Notes: generated from the sequence alone by a model not told the origin. Shown: positions 1 through 10,244, numbered from the stretch's first letter. The stretch: DNA of 37,508 bases from Aquifex aeolicus (GCA_015662815.1 DQTK01000054.1:1-37508); one strand, 5' to 3'. Program-made: numbers and translations.

Positions 1-105
1 TAAAAAGAGTTTACAGATGCCTAAGGGAATTTCTCAAAGAATTAAACAAAAGGTTAGTTTACGGAGTTTTGATAATGGCTGTAGTAGATGAAATGAGGAA
101 GGTAG

Positions 106-285
106 CGGATATATGGTTTTATCCAGCCAATAAACACGAAGGTAGAGGGCTCGTTTGAGAGGTACAGGAAAATAGCACCTATTACCGCTATGGTTTGGAT
201 TTACGTCACTGTAACAGGATGGATGATATACTTTTTCTTACATGTCACTGTAACGGGATGGATGATATACTTTTTCTTACATTAA
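106..285 (+). pseudogene. 3' fragment of a DUF420-like (CtaM/YozB-type) membrane protein, truncated at its 5' side
   Basis: Frame 1 open from ~106 to the TAA at 283: ...VEGSFERYRKIAPITAMVWIYVTVTGWMIYFFLHVTVTGWMIYFFLH*. The motif F-x-R-[HY]-R-K-I-A...W-[IL]-Y-V-[ST]-V-T-G...Y resembles the DUF420 C-terminus; no in-frame start nearby. Confidence 0.5.
205..282 (+). repeat. 39-bp direct tandem duplication (2 units, 205-243 and 244-282, one mismatch a/g)
   Basis: gtcactgtaac[a/g]ggatggatgatatactttttcttacat repeated back to back. Confidence 0.97.
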
Positions 286-303
286 GAATTTAGGGAGGAT
301 ATC

Positions 304-780
304 ATGAAAAAAATTCTTTTTCCATTCTTAGTACTCAGTTCATTTTTAGTTGCTGCTGATTTTGCTTGCGTAGACACAAACAGAATAGTAAGGGAGTCAA
401 AGTTTATAACAAAAGCCCAGCAAGAATTAAAGAGGGAACTCGAAAAATATCAACAGATGATAGTTCAAAAGCAGAGAGAGATGGAGGATCTTAAAAAAGC
501 TTTGGAAAGCAAAGTTCTTTCGGAGAATGCAAGAAAGAAGAAAATGGAGGAGCTTGAAAAACTGGAAGAAGATCTCAGGAAACTCCAAGTTGAAGCTCAA
601 ACGAAACTCTCGAGAAAAAAAGCTGAGCTGGAAAAACTGGTTTTCGATAGGATAATAAATATAGTAAAAGAAAAAGCTAAAGCTGAAAAATTGAAAGCTG
701 TATTTGACTGCAACACAATGTTGTATACGGATAAATTGATAGACATTACAGAGGAAGTTCTCAGAGAGCTTGATAAATGA
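304..780 (+). CDS. OmpH/Skp-family periplasmic chaperone-like protein
   Basis: 158 aa; signal peptide, then a long charged coiled coil typical of OmpH/Skp; ggagg upstream. Confidence 0.8.
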   Translation: MKKILFPFLVLSSFLVAADFACVDTNRIVRESKFITKAQQELKRELEKYQQMIVQKQREMEDLKKALESKVLSENARKKKMEELEKLEEDLRKLQVEAQTKLSRKKAELEKLVFDRIINIVKEKAKAEKLKAVFDCNTMLYTDKLIDITEEVLRELDK

Positions 781-1181
781 AGAGGGAATTTTCCGCGGGG
801 GGTGTGCTATTTAAAGAGGATGAAGTGCTTTTAATACAAAATCTTTCTGGTGTTTGGAGTTTTCCAAAGGGAAATATTGAAACAGGGGAAGCTCCTGAAG
901 AAACCGCCATAAGGGAAGTCTGGGAAGAGACCAATGTAAAGGGAAAAATTTTGACCTACATAGGGGAAATCCATTACTGGTACAGGTTAAAGGGAGAGAA
1001 GATTTTTAAAACTGTGAAATATTTCTTGATGGAGTATATATCTGGTGAGCCTCAAGCTTCCTGGGAAGTAAAAGATGCACGATTTTTTCCTATCGAAGAA
1101 ACAAAAAAACTGCTAAAGTACAAAGGAGACAAGAGAATTTTTAAAAAAGCTTTGGAATTGCAAAAAAAGTTTAAGCTTTAG
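777..1181 (+). CDS. Nudix hydrolase (Ap4A hydrolase-like)
   Basis: Nudix box GNIETGEAPEETAIREVWEETNVKG; ATGA overlap with the upstream gene. Confidence 0.93.
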   Translation: MKREFSAGGVLFKEDEVLLIQNLSGVWSFPKGNIETGEAPEETAIREVWEETNVKGKILTYIGEIHYWYRLKGEKIFKTVKYFLMEYISGEPQASWEVKDARFFPIEETKKLLKYKGDKRIFKKALELQKKFKL

Positions 1182-2313
1182 CTTTTTCCTCCTCCTCTAT
1201 TCTTTCCAGAGTGGGGTCTTTTCTCCTTCCTGTTAACATTTCTATAAGTTCTTTAACGGAAATTATTCCTTGGTACTTTAGCCAGTGTCCATTAGCTCCG
1301 CTTATGAAGATTCCTTCTTCATAATCCCCCAACCAGGCAAGTCCTAACCTGTCAGCTATACAAAAACCCACTTTTTTGGCTTCTTCTCCTTTGTTACAAG
1401 GAACAACACAGTGGGATACACACCCTTTCCACCCGTTGTAGCCGTTTAATAGTTTTTCTATGAAAGGTGTTCTTATTACTCTAAGAGGATATCCAACAGG
1501 TGATTTGAAAAGCATAATATCTTCTTTGTTTAGATTTATTACTAGTTCTTTGTATATCTGAGGTGCATCACACTCATGGGTTGCTATGAAGCGTGTAGCC
1601 ATTTGAACACCTGCTGCTCCCCAACTTATAAACTTTTCTATATCCTCATAACTCCATACTCCTCCTGCTACTATAACCGGTATATCTCCCCACTTCTTAG
1701 CTTCTTCAAGGACTGAAGGTAATAGGTTTTCAAGTTGATTTTCGGGTTTAAAGCAGTCTTCATATTTGAACCCTTGGTGTCCTCCTGATTTTGGTCCTTC
1801 AAGTATTACTGCATCTGGCAATCTGTTATATCTCTTCTTCCAAGTTTTACATATCAAATTCAAAGCCCTTGCCGAGGATACTATAGGAACCAAAGCTACA
1901 TCGTAACCCTTGACATACTCCGGAAGTTTTAAAGGAAGTCCTGCACCCGAAATTATCAAATCAGCTCCTGCTTCCGCGGCATCACGGGCAACTCTGCCAT
2001 AATCGGTAATTGCAGCAAGGATATTTACCCCTATAGCGCCCTTTCCTCCGGAGATTTCTTTTGCATCCCTAATTATCTTTTTCAAGGCTTCGGGATGATG
2101 GGTATTTATAGATCCTATTGGTCTTCCGAATCTATCCCTTTCCACGAGATGGGGATGTCTGTAGCCTGTACCTACCGCGGAAACAACGCCTATGGCACCT
2201 TCCCGAGCTACATGTCCGGCAAGGTTTTCCCAAGAAATACCTACGCCCATTCCTCCTTGGATTATAGGTATCTCTACTTCTACCCTTCCTATCTTTAGCT
2301 TCGGTAGATTCAT
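1171..2313 (-). CDS. Nitronate monooxygenase / 2-nitropropane dioxygenase family FMN protein
   Basis: IIQGGMGVGIS..., GGHQGF, PVIVAGGVWSYEDIEKFISWGAAGVQMATRFIATHEC. Confidence 0.9.
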   Translation of the reverse strand: MNLPKLKIGRVEVEIPIIQGGMGVGISWENLAGHVAREGAIGVVSAVGTGYRHPHLVERDRFGRPIGSINTHHPEALKKIIRDAKEISGGKGAIGVNILAAITDYGRVARDAAEAGADLIISGAGLPLKLPEYVKGYDVALVPIVSSARALNLICKTWKKRYNRLPDAVILEGPKSGGHQGFKYEDCFKPENQLENLLPSVLEEAKKWGDIPVIVAGGVWSYEDIEKFISWGAAGVQMATRFIATHECDAPQIYKELVINLNKEDIMLFKSPVGYPLRVIRTPFIEKLLNGYNGWKGCVSHCVVPCNKGEEAKKVGFCIADRLGLAWLGDYEEGIFISGANGHWLKYQGIISVKELIEMLTGRRKDPTLERIEEEEKAKA

Positions 2314-2352
2314 ACTAACCTCTCCTAAGGTTTAACTAAATATAATATAGCC

Positions 2353-2832
2353 GTGGAGGTTTTCCTGGGCATAGGAAGTAATTTAGGAGACAGACTCTCC
2401 TATATCCTGAAAACACTGGATGAAATAAAAAAGCTGGGCAAAGTCTTGAAGATTTCTACAGTCTACGAAAGCAAAGCGTGGGGAGTTGAAAATCAGAATA
2501 ACTTTTTAAATCTTGTAGTCCTCTTTGAAACTAAATTACTCCCACAGGATTTACTTTTGCATCTGAGAGCCGTAGAGAAGAAAGTTGGAAGGAAAGAAAG
2601 GTTCAAATGGGGTCCCAGAGAAATAGATATAGATATTCTGCTATACGGCAATAAGATAATAAGAACTAAACTCCTCAGAGTTCCCCATCCCTTTTTACAC
2701 GAGAGGGATTTCTTTCTTTACCCTCTGCTTGAGATAAATCCCGGTTTAGTTCATCCTTTGTATTTAAAACCCTTGAAGGAATTTAATCCTCAGAATACTT
2801 TAAAGCCCTTTTGCTGTATTTTAAAAGTATGA
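2353..2832 (+). CDS. folK: 2-amino-4-hydroxy-6-hydroxymethyldihydropteridine pyrophosphokinase
   Basis: LGIGSNLGDR..., KWGPREIDIDILLYG, VPHPFLHERDFFLYPL; GTG start. Confidence 0.95.
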   Translation: MEVFLGIGSNLGDRLSYILKTLDEIKKLGKVLKISTVYESKAWGVENQNNFLNLVVLFETKLLPQDLLLHLRAVEKKVGRKERFKWGPREIDIDILLYGNKIIRTKLLRVPHPFLHERDFFLYPLLEINPGLVHPLYLKPLKEFNPQNTLKPFCCILKV

Positions 2833-4160
2833 GTAATCGTATCCTTATAGTTGATGATGAAGAAAATATAGTAAATTCTCTATCGGGAATCCTTGAGGAT
2901 GAAGGCTTTAAACCCGAAGGTGCAAAGACCCTCAAAGAGGCGGAAGAAAAGATTAAACAAATTTTCTTTCCCGTAGTAATTCTTGACGTTTGGATGCCTG
3001 ACGGAGATGGTATCAATTTTATAGATTTTATAAAGGAACATTCACCGGATAGTGTAGTTATAGTGATTACCGGGCACGGAAATATAGAAACCGCTGTCAA
3101 GGCAATAAAAAAAGGGGCCTATGAATTTTTAGAAAAACCTTTCTCCATGGAAAGATTGTTACTTACTGTAAAACATGCCTTTGAAGCATATAACACGAGC
3201 CGCAGTATAGAAGAAGGTATCGAGTTCATAGGAAAACATCCTAAAATTCTTGAAATCAAACAATTAATTCCCAAAATAGCGAGGAGTAAAGCCTCTGTGC
3301 TCATAACGGGAGAAAGCGGAACAGGTAAAGAAATAGTTGCAAGGCTCATACATAAATATTCCGAAAGGAAAGGAAATTTCGTAGACTTAAACTGTGCTGC
3401 TATTCCGACAGAACTGGCAGAAAGTGAATTGTTCGGTTACGAAAGAGGAGCCTTTACCGGAGCTCTTACCCGTAAAAAGGGAAAACTGGAACTTGCAGAT
3501 GAAGGAACGTTATTCCTTGACGAAGTCGGAGAGCTTGACCTAAAGGTTCAACCTAAACTCCTGAGGATATTGGAAACAGGAACTTTTACACGACTCGGCG
3601 GAACCCAAAGAATAGAAGTAGATATCCGAGTTATATCGGCAACAAAGAAAAATCTACAGGAAGAAATAGATAAAGGTAACTTCCGAGAAGATTTATATTA
3701 CAGGCTCTCGGTGATATCCATACACCTCCCACCTCTTAGGGAAAGAGGGGAAGATATAATCCTTCTTGCAGAGTACTTCCTTAACAGATTCGCAAAAGAG
3801 TATAAAAAGAATTGTTTTGAACTGAGTGAAACTGCAAAAGAATACTTATTATCAAGACCGTGGAAAGGGAATGTACGAGAACTGAAAAATTTAATAGAAC
3901 GGGCTGTAATACTTTGCGATAAAGAAGTAATAACTCCGGAGGATTTGGGAATCAAAGGGGAAAATTATGTAGATTTGAGTTATCTGTTGAACATAAAAGA
4001 CCTAAAAGAGGCAAAAAGGGAGTTTGAAAGGATATTTATAGAGAATAAGTTAAAAGAAAATAACTATGATTTAAAAAAGACAGCCCAAGCAATAGGAATA
4101 GATTTGTCAAATCTCTACAGGAAGATAAAATCTCTCAAAATAGATTTAACAGTTCATTAG
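2829..4160 (+). CDS. Sigma54-dependent response regulator (NtrC family; NtrC4-like)
   Basis: Receiver domain (ILDVWMPDGDG), AAA+ Walker A GESGTGKE, GAFTGA loop, Fis-type HTH. ATG at 2829 overlaps the folK stop; the ORF track start at 2811 is upstream of this. Confidence 0.95.
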   Translation: MSNRILIVDDEENIVNSLSGILEDEGFKPEGAKTLKEAEEKIKQIFFPVVILDVWMPDGDGINFIDFIKEHSPDSVVIVITGHGNIETAVKAIKKGAYEFLEKPFSMERLLLTVKHAFEAYNTSRSIEEGIEFIGKHPKILEIKQLIPKIARSKASVLITGESGTGKEIVARLIHKYSERKGNFVDLNCAAIPTELAESELFGYERGAFTGALTRKKGKLELADEGTLFLDEVGELDLKVQPKLLRILETGTFTRLGGTQRIEVDIRVISATKKNLQEEIDKGNFREDLYYRLSVISIHLPPLRERGEDIILLAEYFLNRFAKEYKKNCFELSETAKEYLLSRPWKGNVRELKNLIERAVILCDKEVITPEDLGIKGENYVDLSYLLNIKDLKEAKREFERIFIENKLKENNYDLKKTAQAIGIDLSNLYRKIKSLKIDLTVH

Positions 4161-4835
4161 TATAGAGACTATGGAAACTGCTGCGGTCTCGCTCTTCAAA
4201 GTATAGGGTTCAAGAATAACCGACTTGAAACCCTTTTCTCTTAATATTCTTCCCTCCCTTTCGGAAAAGCCACCTTCCGGTCCTACGACTACGCCAAAAT
4301 TTTCCGCCGTAAGATTTACGTTTTTCACCTTAATGCCCTTGTAGAAATTATCGAGGACTATGTTCTCCTCGTGGATAGGTTCTAACTCTTCCAATTCCAT
4401 AGGTTCGGATACATGAAGGTGTATAGGTCTTTTTGCTTGTTTCATAGCCTCAACAGCTATCTTCTTCCACTTTTCAAACTTTCTTTTTATAGCATCTTTT
4501 TTTCTAAAACTCCTCTCGGATATAATCGGCACTAATCTTTTTACACCCAGCTCCGTAATTTGTCTCACTATTGTGTCCATAGTTTTTAGTTCCACAGTAA
4601 TACATTGATAGAGTGTAATATCCTTGTGCGGTTCTTTAGTTTCTAACTGACCCACAATTTTACAAAAAATTCTGGACTTTTCTTCTTTTTCTACCTTGCA
4701 AAGGTAAATTCTCTCTTCGTATATTACTCCGAACTCCTCTTCCTTTCCTATTCTTCTTACTCTGAAATGTTTTACCTCTCCCTCTTCCAGAATTAGAATA
4801 TTCCCTTTCTTTTCTTCGCTGTAAAAGACGTGCAT
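4146..4835 (-). CDS. rsmE: 16S rRNA m3U1498 methyltransferase RsmE family (SPOUT)
   Basis: GPEGGFSEREG...LEPYTLKSETAAVSIVSIL, hallmark of RsmE. Confidence 0.93.
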   Translation of the reverse strand: MHVFYSEEKKGNILILEEGEVKHFRVRRIGKEEEFGVIYEERIYLCKVEKEEKSRIFCKIVGQLETKEPHKDITLYQCITVELKTMDTIVRQITELGVKRLVPIISERSFRKKDAIKRKFEKWKKIAVEAMKQAKRPIHLHVSEPMELEELEPIHEENIVLDNFYKGIKVKNVNLTAENFGVVVGPEGGFSEREGRILREKGFKSVILEPYTLKSETAAVSIVSILMNC

Positions 4836-4850
4836 GCTAATATCTTAACT

Positions 4851-5633
4851 ATGGGGATAGGGATTGTAGGCTTTGGAAATATGGGGCAAGCCTTTGCTCT
4901 TTGCCTTTCAAGGAAAGTAGGAAAAGAAAATATTACCGTTACGGATATAGTTCCCGAAAAGAGAAACCTCGCGGTTGAATTGGGAATAGCCTTTGCCGGT
5001 GATATAAAGTTTTTAGCGGATACTTCCGAATTGATAATAATAGCGGTAAAACCTAAGGATGCAAAAAGTGTTCTCGAGAAGTTGAAAGATTACAAAGGTA
5101 CTCTGATAAGCATAATGGCGGGAGTAAAAATAGAGGATATAGAGGGTATTGTAGGAAAGGATAAAAAAATAGTAAGGGTTATGCCTAATATCGCGGTAGC
5201 CGTTGGAAGCGGTGTTATGGCAATAACCGATAATGGCAAGCTTACAGAGGAAGAAAGAAAAAAGGTTGAAGAAATTTTCTTAAGTTGTGGTTCACTTTAC
5301 AGAATTGATGAAACTCTCTTTGACCCATTTACCGCACTGGCCGGAAGCGGACCCGCTTATATACTCGCATTTTTAGACGGCTTGGCTCTTGCAGGAGTTC
5401 ATCAGGGTTTTCAATACAGTCAAGCTTTGAAGATAGCTGTTGATACTGTAATCGGTAGTGCAAAGTTATTGAAAGAGTTCTCTCAGAATCCCAATGAAAT
5501 CATTACAAAGGTAACTTCGCCCGCAGGAACAACTATAGAAGGGTTAAAATTTCTTGAAGCTAAAGGTTTCAAAGGTATAGTTATGGAATGTATAGAGAAA
5601 ACTGCGGAAAAGGCAAAGAAGCTCAAAAAGTAA
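4851..5633 (+). CDS. proC: Pyrroline-5-carboxylate reductase
   Basis: GIVGFGNMGQA, RVMPNIAVAVGSG, TALAGSGPAYI, VTSPAGTTIEGL. ATG at 4851 preferred over the track start 4830. Confidence 0.94.
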   Translation: MGIGIVGFGNMGQAFALCLSRKVGKENITVTDIVPEKRNLAVELGIAFAGDIKFLADTSELIIIAVKPKDAKSVLEKLKDYKGTLISIMAGVKIEDIEGIVGKDKKIVRVMPNIAVAVGSGVMAITDNGKLTEEERKKVEEIFLSCGSLYRIDETLFDPFTALAGSGPAYILAFLDGLALAGVHQGFQYSQALKIAVDTVIGSAKLLKEFSQNPNEIITKVTSPAGTTIEGLKFLEAKGFKGIVMECIEKTAEKAKKLKK

Positions 5634-5647
5634 TTCTTGAATTAAAA

Positions 5648-6214
5648 ATGGATAATAAATTTATTAGATTATCCCGCTATATGGGTAACGAAAGGGTATA
5701 TACTCCAATTCAGAGACATACCGACGTTGTAATAAAGATTACCGAAAGGGATTTTCCCCCCAGAATAGGAGATGCTGTGATTACAAATCTTAAAAATTTT
5801 GAAATAGGAGTCAGGACTGCGGATTGTGTACCTATAGTGATTCTAGGAGAAGATTGGGTGGGAGTAATCCACGCAGGATGGAAAGGGTTAATGAAGAAAA
5901 TAATCCGCAAAACTGTAGAAGAATTGAAAAAGTACGAGAAAGGGAAACTAAAAGCCTTTATCTTCCCTGCTGCCAAGTCCTGCTGCTATGAAGTGGGAAA
6001 TGAATTTAAAGAAATATTTTCAAGGAACTTAGTAAACAGGGATAATAAACTCTATTTCGATACTCAGGAGGAAGCAAAGTATCAACTTCTGAAAGAAGGA
6101 ATTGAGGACTTATTCATATGGGAAAAATGCACTGTATGTTCTGATGAACTTCCCTCTTATAGGAGGGATAAAACGAAAAGCAGGATACTAACGAGCGTAA
6201 AGATAGAAGGTTAG
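5648..6214 (+). CDS. YfiH/laccase-domain (purine nucleoside phosphorylase-like) protein
   Basis: TADCVPIVI, GVIHAGWKGL, PAAKSCCYEVG, CSDELPSYRRDK; ATG at 5648. Confidence 0.9.
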   Translation: MDNKFIRLSRYMGNERVYTPIQRHTDVVIKITERDFPPRIGDAVITNLKNFEIGVRTADCVPIVILGEDWVGVIHAGWKGLMKKIIRKTVEELKKYEKGKLKAFIFPAAKSCCYEVGNEFKEIFSRNLVNRDNKLYFDTQEEAKYQLLKEGIEDLFIWEKCTVCSDELPSYRRDKTKSRILTSVKIEG

Positions 6215-6392
6215 GGATTAACCAAAGTTTTGTATGAGCTGAGTAAGTGAGTATTAAGTTTTGTAGGAGGAAGGAACCTAGCCTATCATCCGAGAAAGGA
6301 GAAAATCGCAAGCATCGTTCTATCAAAGAAGTTAAAGAAGTTATAAAAAAAATTAAAAAAATGGTCCCTTCCTTGGCAAGGGAATTAAGCAG

Positions 6393-6581
6393 ATGATTAA
6401 AGGGATTTTTGAAAATGGAAAGGAAAAAAACCTGATTGAAAGTATAAGGGATTTGGGTATAGGTTTAACTGTTGCAGGAGTGGTAGCTTCCGTTTTTCAA
6501 AATAATCCGGTAGGTTATCTCATTTCCCTATTCGGATTGTTTTTGATAAGCTACGGATTAATTTACGAGGAGAAAGAATAA
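6393..6581 (+). CDS. Small hypothetical membrane protein (62 aa)
   Basis: Two hydrophobic stretches: LGIGLTVAGVVASVF and VGYLISLFGLFLISYGLIY. Confidence 0.55.
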   Translation: MIKGIFENGKEKNLIESIRDLGIGLTVAGVVASVFQNNPVGYLISLFGLFLISYGLIYEEKE

Positions 6582-6839
6582 TGAAAGTAGATTGGGGCTT
6601 CACGCTCCCGCTTATATACCCAAATCATAAAAATTGAGGTGAGTTTATAACAAAATTAGGAATGAGCTTGTTTAATAATTAGAGGAGTTAGGATTTACAA
6701 TGGGAAGTTTAGCCAAAATATACAAGCTTCGCCAAACCAATAGGAACTTCAGTTTTAACGTGAAACCTAACCTCAATAGCTCTTTGTTCCTCTTCAGCTT
6801 CATTTCTATTGCTTTATCCTATTTACTTCCAAAGTGAAA

Positions 6840-8069
6840 TTATACCTTTACACTTTGTAACTCTTCCTTTCCAACCTCAACTATGAGATAAACTTTATCT
6901 CCCTCCCTTACTCTTTCGACTGTTTTTAAACCTATAATATCTCCTTTTTCAGCTGATTGAACGGGTTTTCCGTCTAAATGAATACTTTCGACTTTTTGTC
7001 TCACTACTCCTGTTTTCTTACCTATTATATGAATGGTGTCTCCCAATTTAATCTCTCCACTTTCTACCTTTATCTCCGCTACGCTTATTCTGGGATAAAA
7101 TTTTTGAACTTTACCTATATAAACCTTCTTTTCCTTAGCTACACTTTCATTTACACCGAAACTAGCTTTTCCGAAATAGAAACCACTATCCCATTCTCTA
7201 TGGTAAACCCTGCTTACCATATCTATGAGCTGTGACCTTAATTTTTCGTCAAATTTTCCTTCAAGGAGAGCATCCCTCGCCGTTCTGTAAGCTTTAGTAA
7301 CCATATAAACGTAATCGGGGTTTTTGCTTCTACCTTCTATTTTCCAAGCATCCAAGAACATCAGGTATTCAACAATGTCAAGAGTCATTAAATCTCGTGC
7401 AGACATAACGTAATCTTCACCCAATATGTACTGTGCACCCTTTGCATTTGGATTAAGATCTCTTATAATCACTTGAAACTCATGTCTGCAAACTTGGTAG
7501 CACTCTCCCCTATTTCCGGATTTTTGGAATATCTCGTGGCTGAGAAAACACCTCCCTGATATTGCCATACACATCGCCCCGTGAACAAAGACTTCTATTT
7601 CGAGATTTGTATTCTCCTTTAGCTTTTTAAGTTGTTCTAGGTTGAGCTCCTTTGCAGGGACTATTCTCTTTATACCCATATTTTCAAAAACCTTAGCACT
7701 TACCCTGTTGGCTATCCCTGTCATTACTGATGCATGGGTTTCTATTCCCAGTTCTAACGACTTGGTCATTACGGCAAAATCCCAAGCTATTACTGCATCT
7801 ATTCCAGACTCTTTGACCTTGTATAATACCTCCTCTACATAGGGTAAATCTTCGTCAAAAACTATGGAGTTTAAAGTGAGATATGCCCTTACATTATTCT
7901 CACCACAATATTCCTTTATATCTTTTAGTTCATCTGTTGAAAAATTCCTTTTGAGGGAACGCTGATTTAATTTATCTAATCCAAAGTAAATAGCTTCCGC
8001 TCCTGCCTTTATGGCGGCTGATAAACCTTCCCAGCTTCCTGCAGGGGCAAGTATTTCAGGCTTTTTCAT
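6840..8069 (-). CDS. Peptidase U32 family protein
   Basis: MKKPEILAPAGSWEGLSAAIKAGAEAIYFG and signature EVFVHGAMCMAISGRCFLS...RGECYQVCRHEF. Start at 8069 preferred over 8102. Confidence 0.93.
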   Translation of the reverse strand: MKKPEILAPAGSWEGLSAAIKAGAEAIYFGLDKLNQRSLKRNFSTDELKDIKEYCGENNVRAYLTLNSIVFDEDLPYVEEVLYKVKESGIDAVIAWDFAVMTKSLELGIETHASVMTGIANRVSAKVFENMGIKRIVPAKELNLEQLKKLKENTNLEIEVFVHGAMCMAISGRCFLSHEIFQKSGNRGECYQVCRHEFQVIIRDLNPNAKGAQYILGEDYVMSARDLMTLDIVEYLMFLDAWKIEGRSKNPDYVYMVTKAYRTARDALLEGKFDEKLRSQLIDMVSRVYHREWDSGFYFGKASFGVNESVAKEKKVYIGKVQKFYPRISVAEIKVESGEIKLGDTIHIIGKKTGVVRQKVESIHLDGKPVQSAEKGDIIGLKTVERVREGDKVYLIVEVGKEELQSVKV

Positions 8070-8092
8070 ATTAGCTATAAATTTAGATGAAA

Positions 8093-9625
8093 TTATTCCC
8101 ACTCTATAGTAGAAGGCGGTTTTGAAGAAACATCGTAAACCACCCTGTTAACCCCTTTTACTTCGTTTATTATCCTTCTCATCACTCTATCCAGAAAATC
8201 ATAGGGAAGTCTGTACCAGTCCGCAGTCATTCCATCCACACTCTCCACAGCTCTTAAAGCTATTACCTTTTCGTACGTTCTCACATCACCCATAACACCT
8301 ACGGACTTTACAGGAAGTAGAACCGCAAAAGCTTGCCATATACGGTCATAAAGACCTTCCTTTTTTAATTCTTCTATAAATATAGAGTCCGCTCTTCTGA
8401 GGATTTCTAAATCCTCTTTATTAATCGAACCTATAATTCTTATCGCTAAACCCGGTCCCGGGAAAGGATGCCTTTTCAAGATTTCTTCGGGAATTCCTAG
8501 TAGCTTACCTATTTGTCTTACCTCATCTTTAAACAGTTCTCTGAAGGGTTCTAAGAGTTTTAAATTCATTCTTTCGGGAATACCTCCCACGTTATGATGG
8601 GTTTTTATTTTTGCACTTCCCTTAATTCCTGCACTTTCAACTACATCGGGATATAAGGTTCCTTGAAGTAAGAACTCGGCATCTTCTATTTTCTTGGCTT
8701 CTCTTTCAAAAACCTCTATAAAGGTTCTTCCTATGATTTTTCTCTTTTCTTCCGGGTCTTCAACACCTTTGAGACGTTCTAAAAATAATTCACTTGCATC
8801 TACGACGGTTAAAGGTAATCCCAAGGATTTTAAGTTCCTTTCTACTTCTTTTCTTTCATTCAACCTAAGTAGTCCGTGGTCTATAAAGAAACAATGGAGT
8901 TGCTCTCCTATTGATTTGTGTGTAAGAACTGCTACAACGGTAGAGTCTACTCCCCCTGACAGAGCAGCGATTACTTTAGACTTCCCTACAGTTTGTTTTA
9001 TCTCTTCTATTTTTTCTTTAATGAAATCACCCATTTCCCAATTTCTTTGTGCTCCACAAACTCCGTAGACAAAATTAGCCAGCAGTTCTTTTCCGAAAAC
9101 CGTATGGGTAACCTCCGGATGAAATTGTAGACCGTAAATAGTTCTTTTTTTGTTCGCTATTACAGCATAAGGAGAATTTTCGGAAACCGCCAGAGTTTCA
9201 AATCCCGTAGGGAGTTTCACGACTTTATCAGCATGGGACATCCACACGTCACTTTCCTTTGGAATTCCTTCGAATATGGTGTTTCCTTTAATTACTTTGA
9301 GCCTTGCTCTTCCGTATTCTTGTTTTTCTGACTTTGCCACTTTTCCCCCAAGCTGGTGAGTGATTACCTGAAGACCATAACATATACCCAATATTGGAAT
9401 TCCAAGATTATAAATTTCAGGATCAGGTAGCGGTGCATCTTCCGCATAAACAGATGCAGGACCGCCCGAAAATATTATTCCGTAAGGAGCTTTCTTTTTA
9501 ATTTCTTCAGAAGGAGTATCCCAGTTTACTATTTCACTGTAAACTCCAAGTTCCCTAATCCTTCTGGCAATCAGTTGGACATATTGAGAACCAAAGTTAA
9601 CCACAATTATGGATTTCTTCCGCAT
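8093..9625 (-). CDS. guaA: GMP synthase (glutamine-hydrolysing)
   Basis: [29 protein letters not shown]-terminal [11 protein letters not shown]. Confidence 0.98.
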   Translation of the reverse strand: MRKKSIIVVNFGSQYVQLIARRIRELGVYSEIVNWDTPSEEIKKKAPYGIIFSGGPASVYAEDAPLPDPEIYNLGIPILGICYGLQVITHQLGGKVAKSEKQEYGRARLKVIKGNTIFEGIPKESDVWMSHADKVVKLPTGFETLAVSENSPYAVIANKKRTIYGLQFHPEVTHTVFGKELLANFVYGVCGAQRNWEMGDFIKEKIEEIKQTVGKSKVIAALSGGVDSTVVAVLTHKSIGEQLHCFFIDHGLLRLNERKEVERNLKSLGLPLTVVDASELFLERLKGVEDPEEKRKIIGRTFIEVFEREAKKIEDAEFLLQGTLYPDVVESAGIKGSAKIKTHHNVGGIPERMNLKLLEPFRELFKDEVRQIGKLLGIPEEILKRHPFPGPGLAIRIIGSINKEDLEILRRADSIFIEELKKEGLYDRIWQAFAVLLPVKSVGVMGDVRTYEKVIALRAVESVDGMTADWYRLPYDFLDRVMRRIINEVKGVNRVVYDVSSKPPSTIEWE

Positions 9626-9689
9626 AAGATTTAATAATATATGAGCAAAATTCTTATTTTACTTTTTCAAAAATTTTAAAATCTGAATT

Positions 9690-10244
9690 ATGGCTATAGA
9701 CAAGGAAAAAATAAAGCAGGCTATAAGGCTATTCCTCGAAGGAATAGGAGAAGACCCTGACAGGGAAGGACTCAGAGAAACTCCCGAAAGGGTTGCCCGT
9801 ATGTGGGAAGAGTTTGAACGTATTAGAACCTTTGATATGAAACTCTTCGAAGAATTCGGCGGCTATAACGAAATGGTTCTGGTAAAGGATATAAGATTCT
9901 ACAGTTTATGTGAACACCACCTTTTGCCTTTTTTTGGAAAAGTTCACATTGCATATATTCCCGATAAAAAGATATCTGGACTCTCAAAGTTAGTTAGAAC
10001 CGTAAGAGCTTTTGCCCTTAGACCTCAAGTTCAGGAAAGACTTACCGAAGAAATAGCGGATTTCCTTGAAAGAGAACTGGAACCAAAGGGTGTAGGTGTA
10101 GTAATAGAAGCAGAACACCTATGTATGTCTATGCGCGGGGTAATGTCTCCCGAGCATCTAACTGTGACCTCAGCCCTAAGAGGTGTATTCCTAAAGGACA
10201 TTAGAACTCGGGAAGAATTTCTAAAACTAGTTAAAGGTAAATAA
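9690..10244 (+). CDS. folE: GTP cyclohydrolase I
   Basis: [55 protein letters not shown]. Confidence 0.98.
   Translation: MAIDKEKIKQAIRLFLEGIGEDPDREGLRETPERVARMWEEFERIRTFDMKLFEEFGGYNEMVLVKDIRFYSLCEHHLLPFFGKVHIAYIPDKKISGLSKLVRTVRAFALRPQVQERLTEEIADFLERELEPKGVGVVIEAEHLCMSMRGVMSPEHLTVTSALRGVFLKDIRTREEFLKLVKGK

Noticed and set aside
2095-2298. Other antisense ORFs (e.g. 2095-2298, 2783-3100, 3119-3349, 3698-3955, 5710-5976, 8694-9068, 11797-12132, 16265-16681, 22088-22276, 22928-23197, 31288-31623, 33540-33809)
   Set aside because: All lie opposite confidently assigned genes and show no domain motifs.
2829-4160. Sigma54 (-24/-12) promoter near the NtrC-type activator
   Set aside because: No convincing TGGCAC-N5-TTGCA element seen nearby; its target is likely elsewhere.
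6365-6383. Hairpin tccctt-N7-aaggga as an intrinsic terminator
   Set aside because: Only 6 bp and not followed by a T-run; inside a candidate short ORF.
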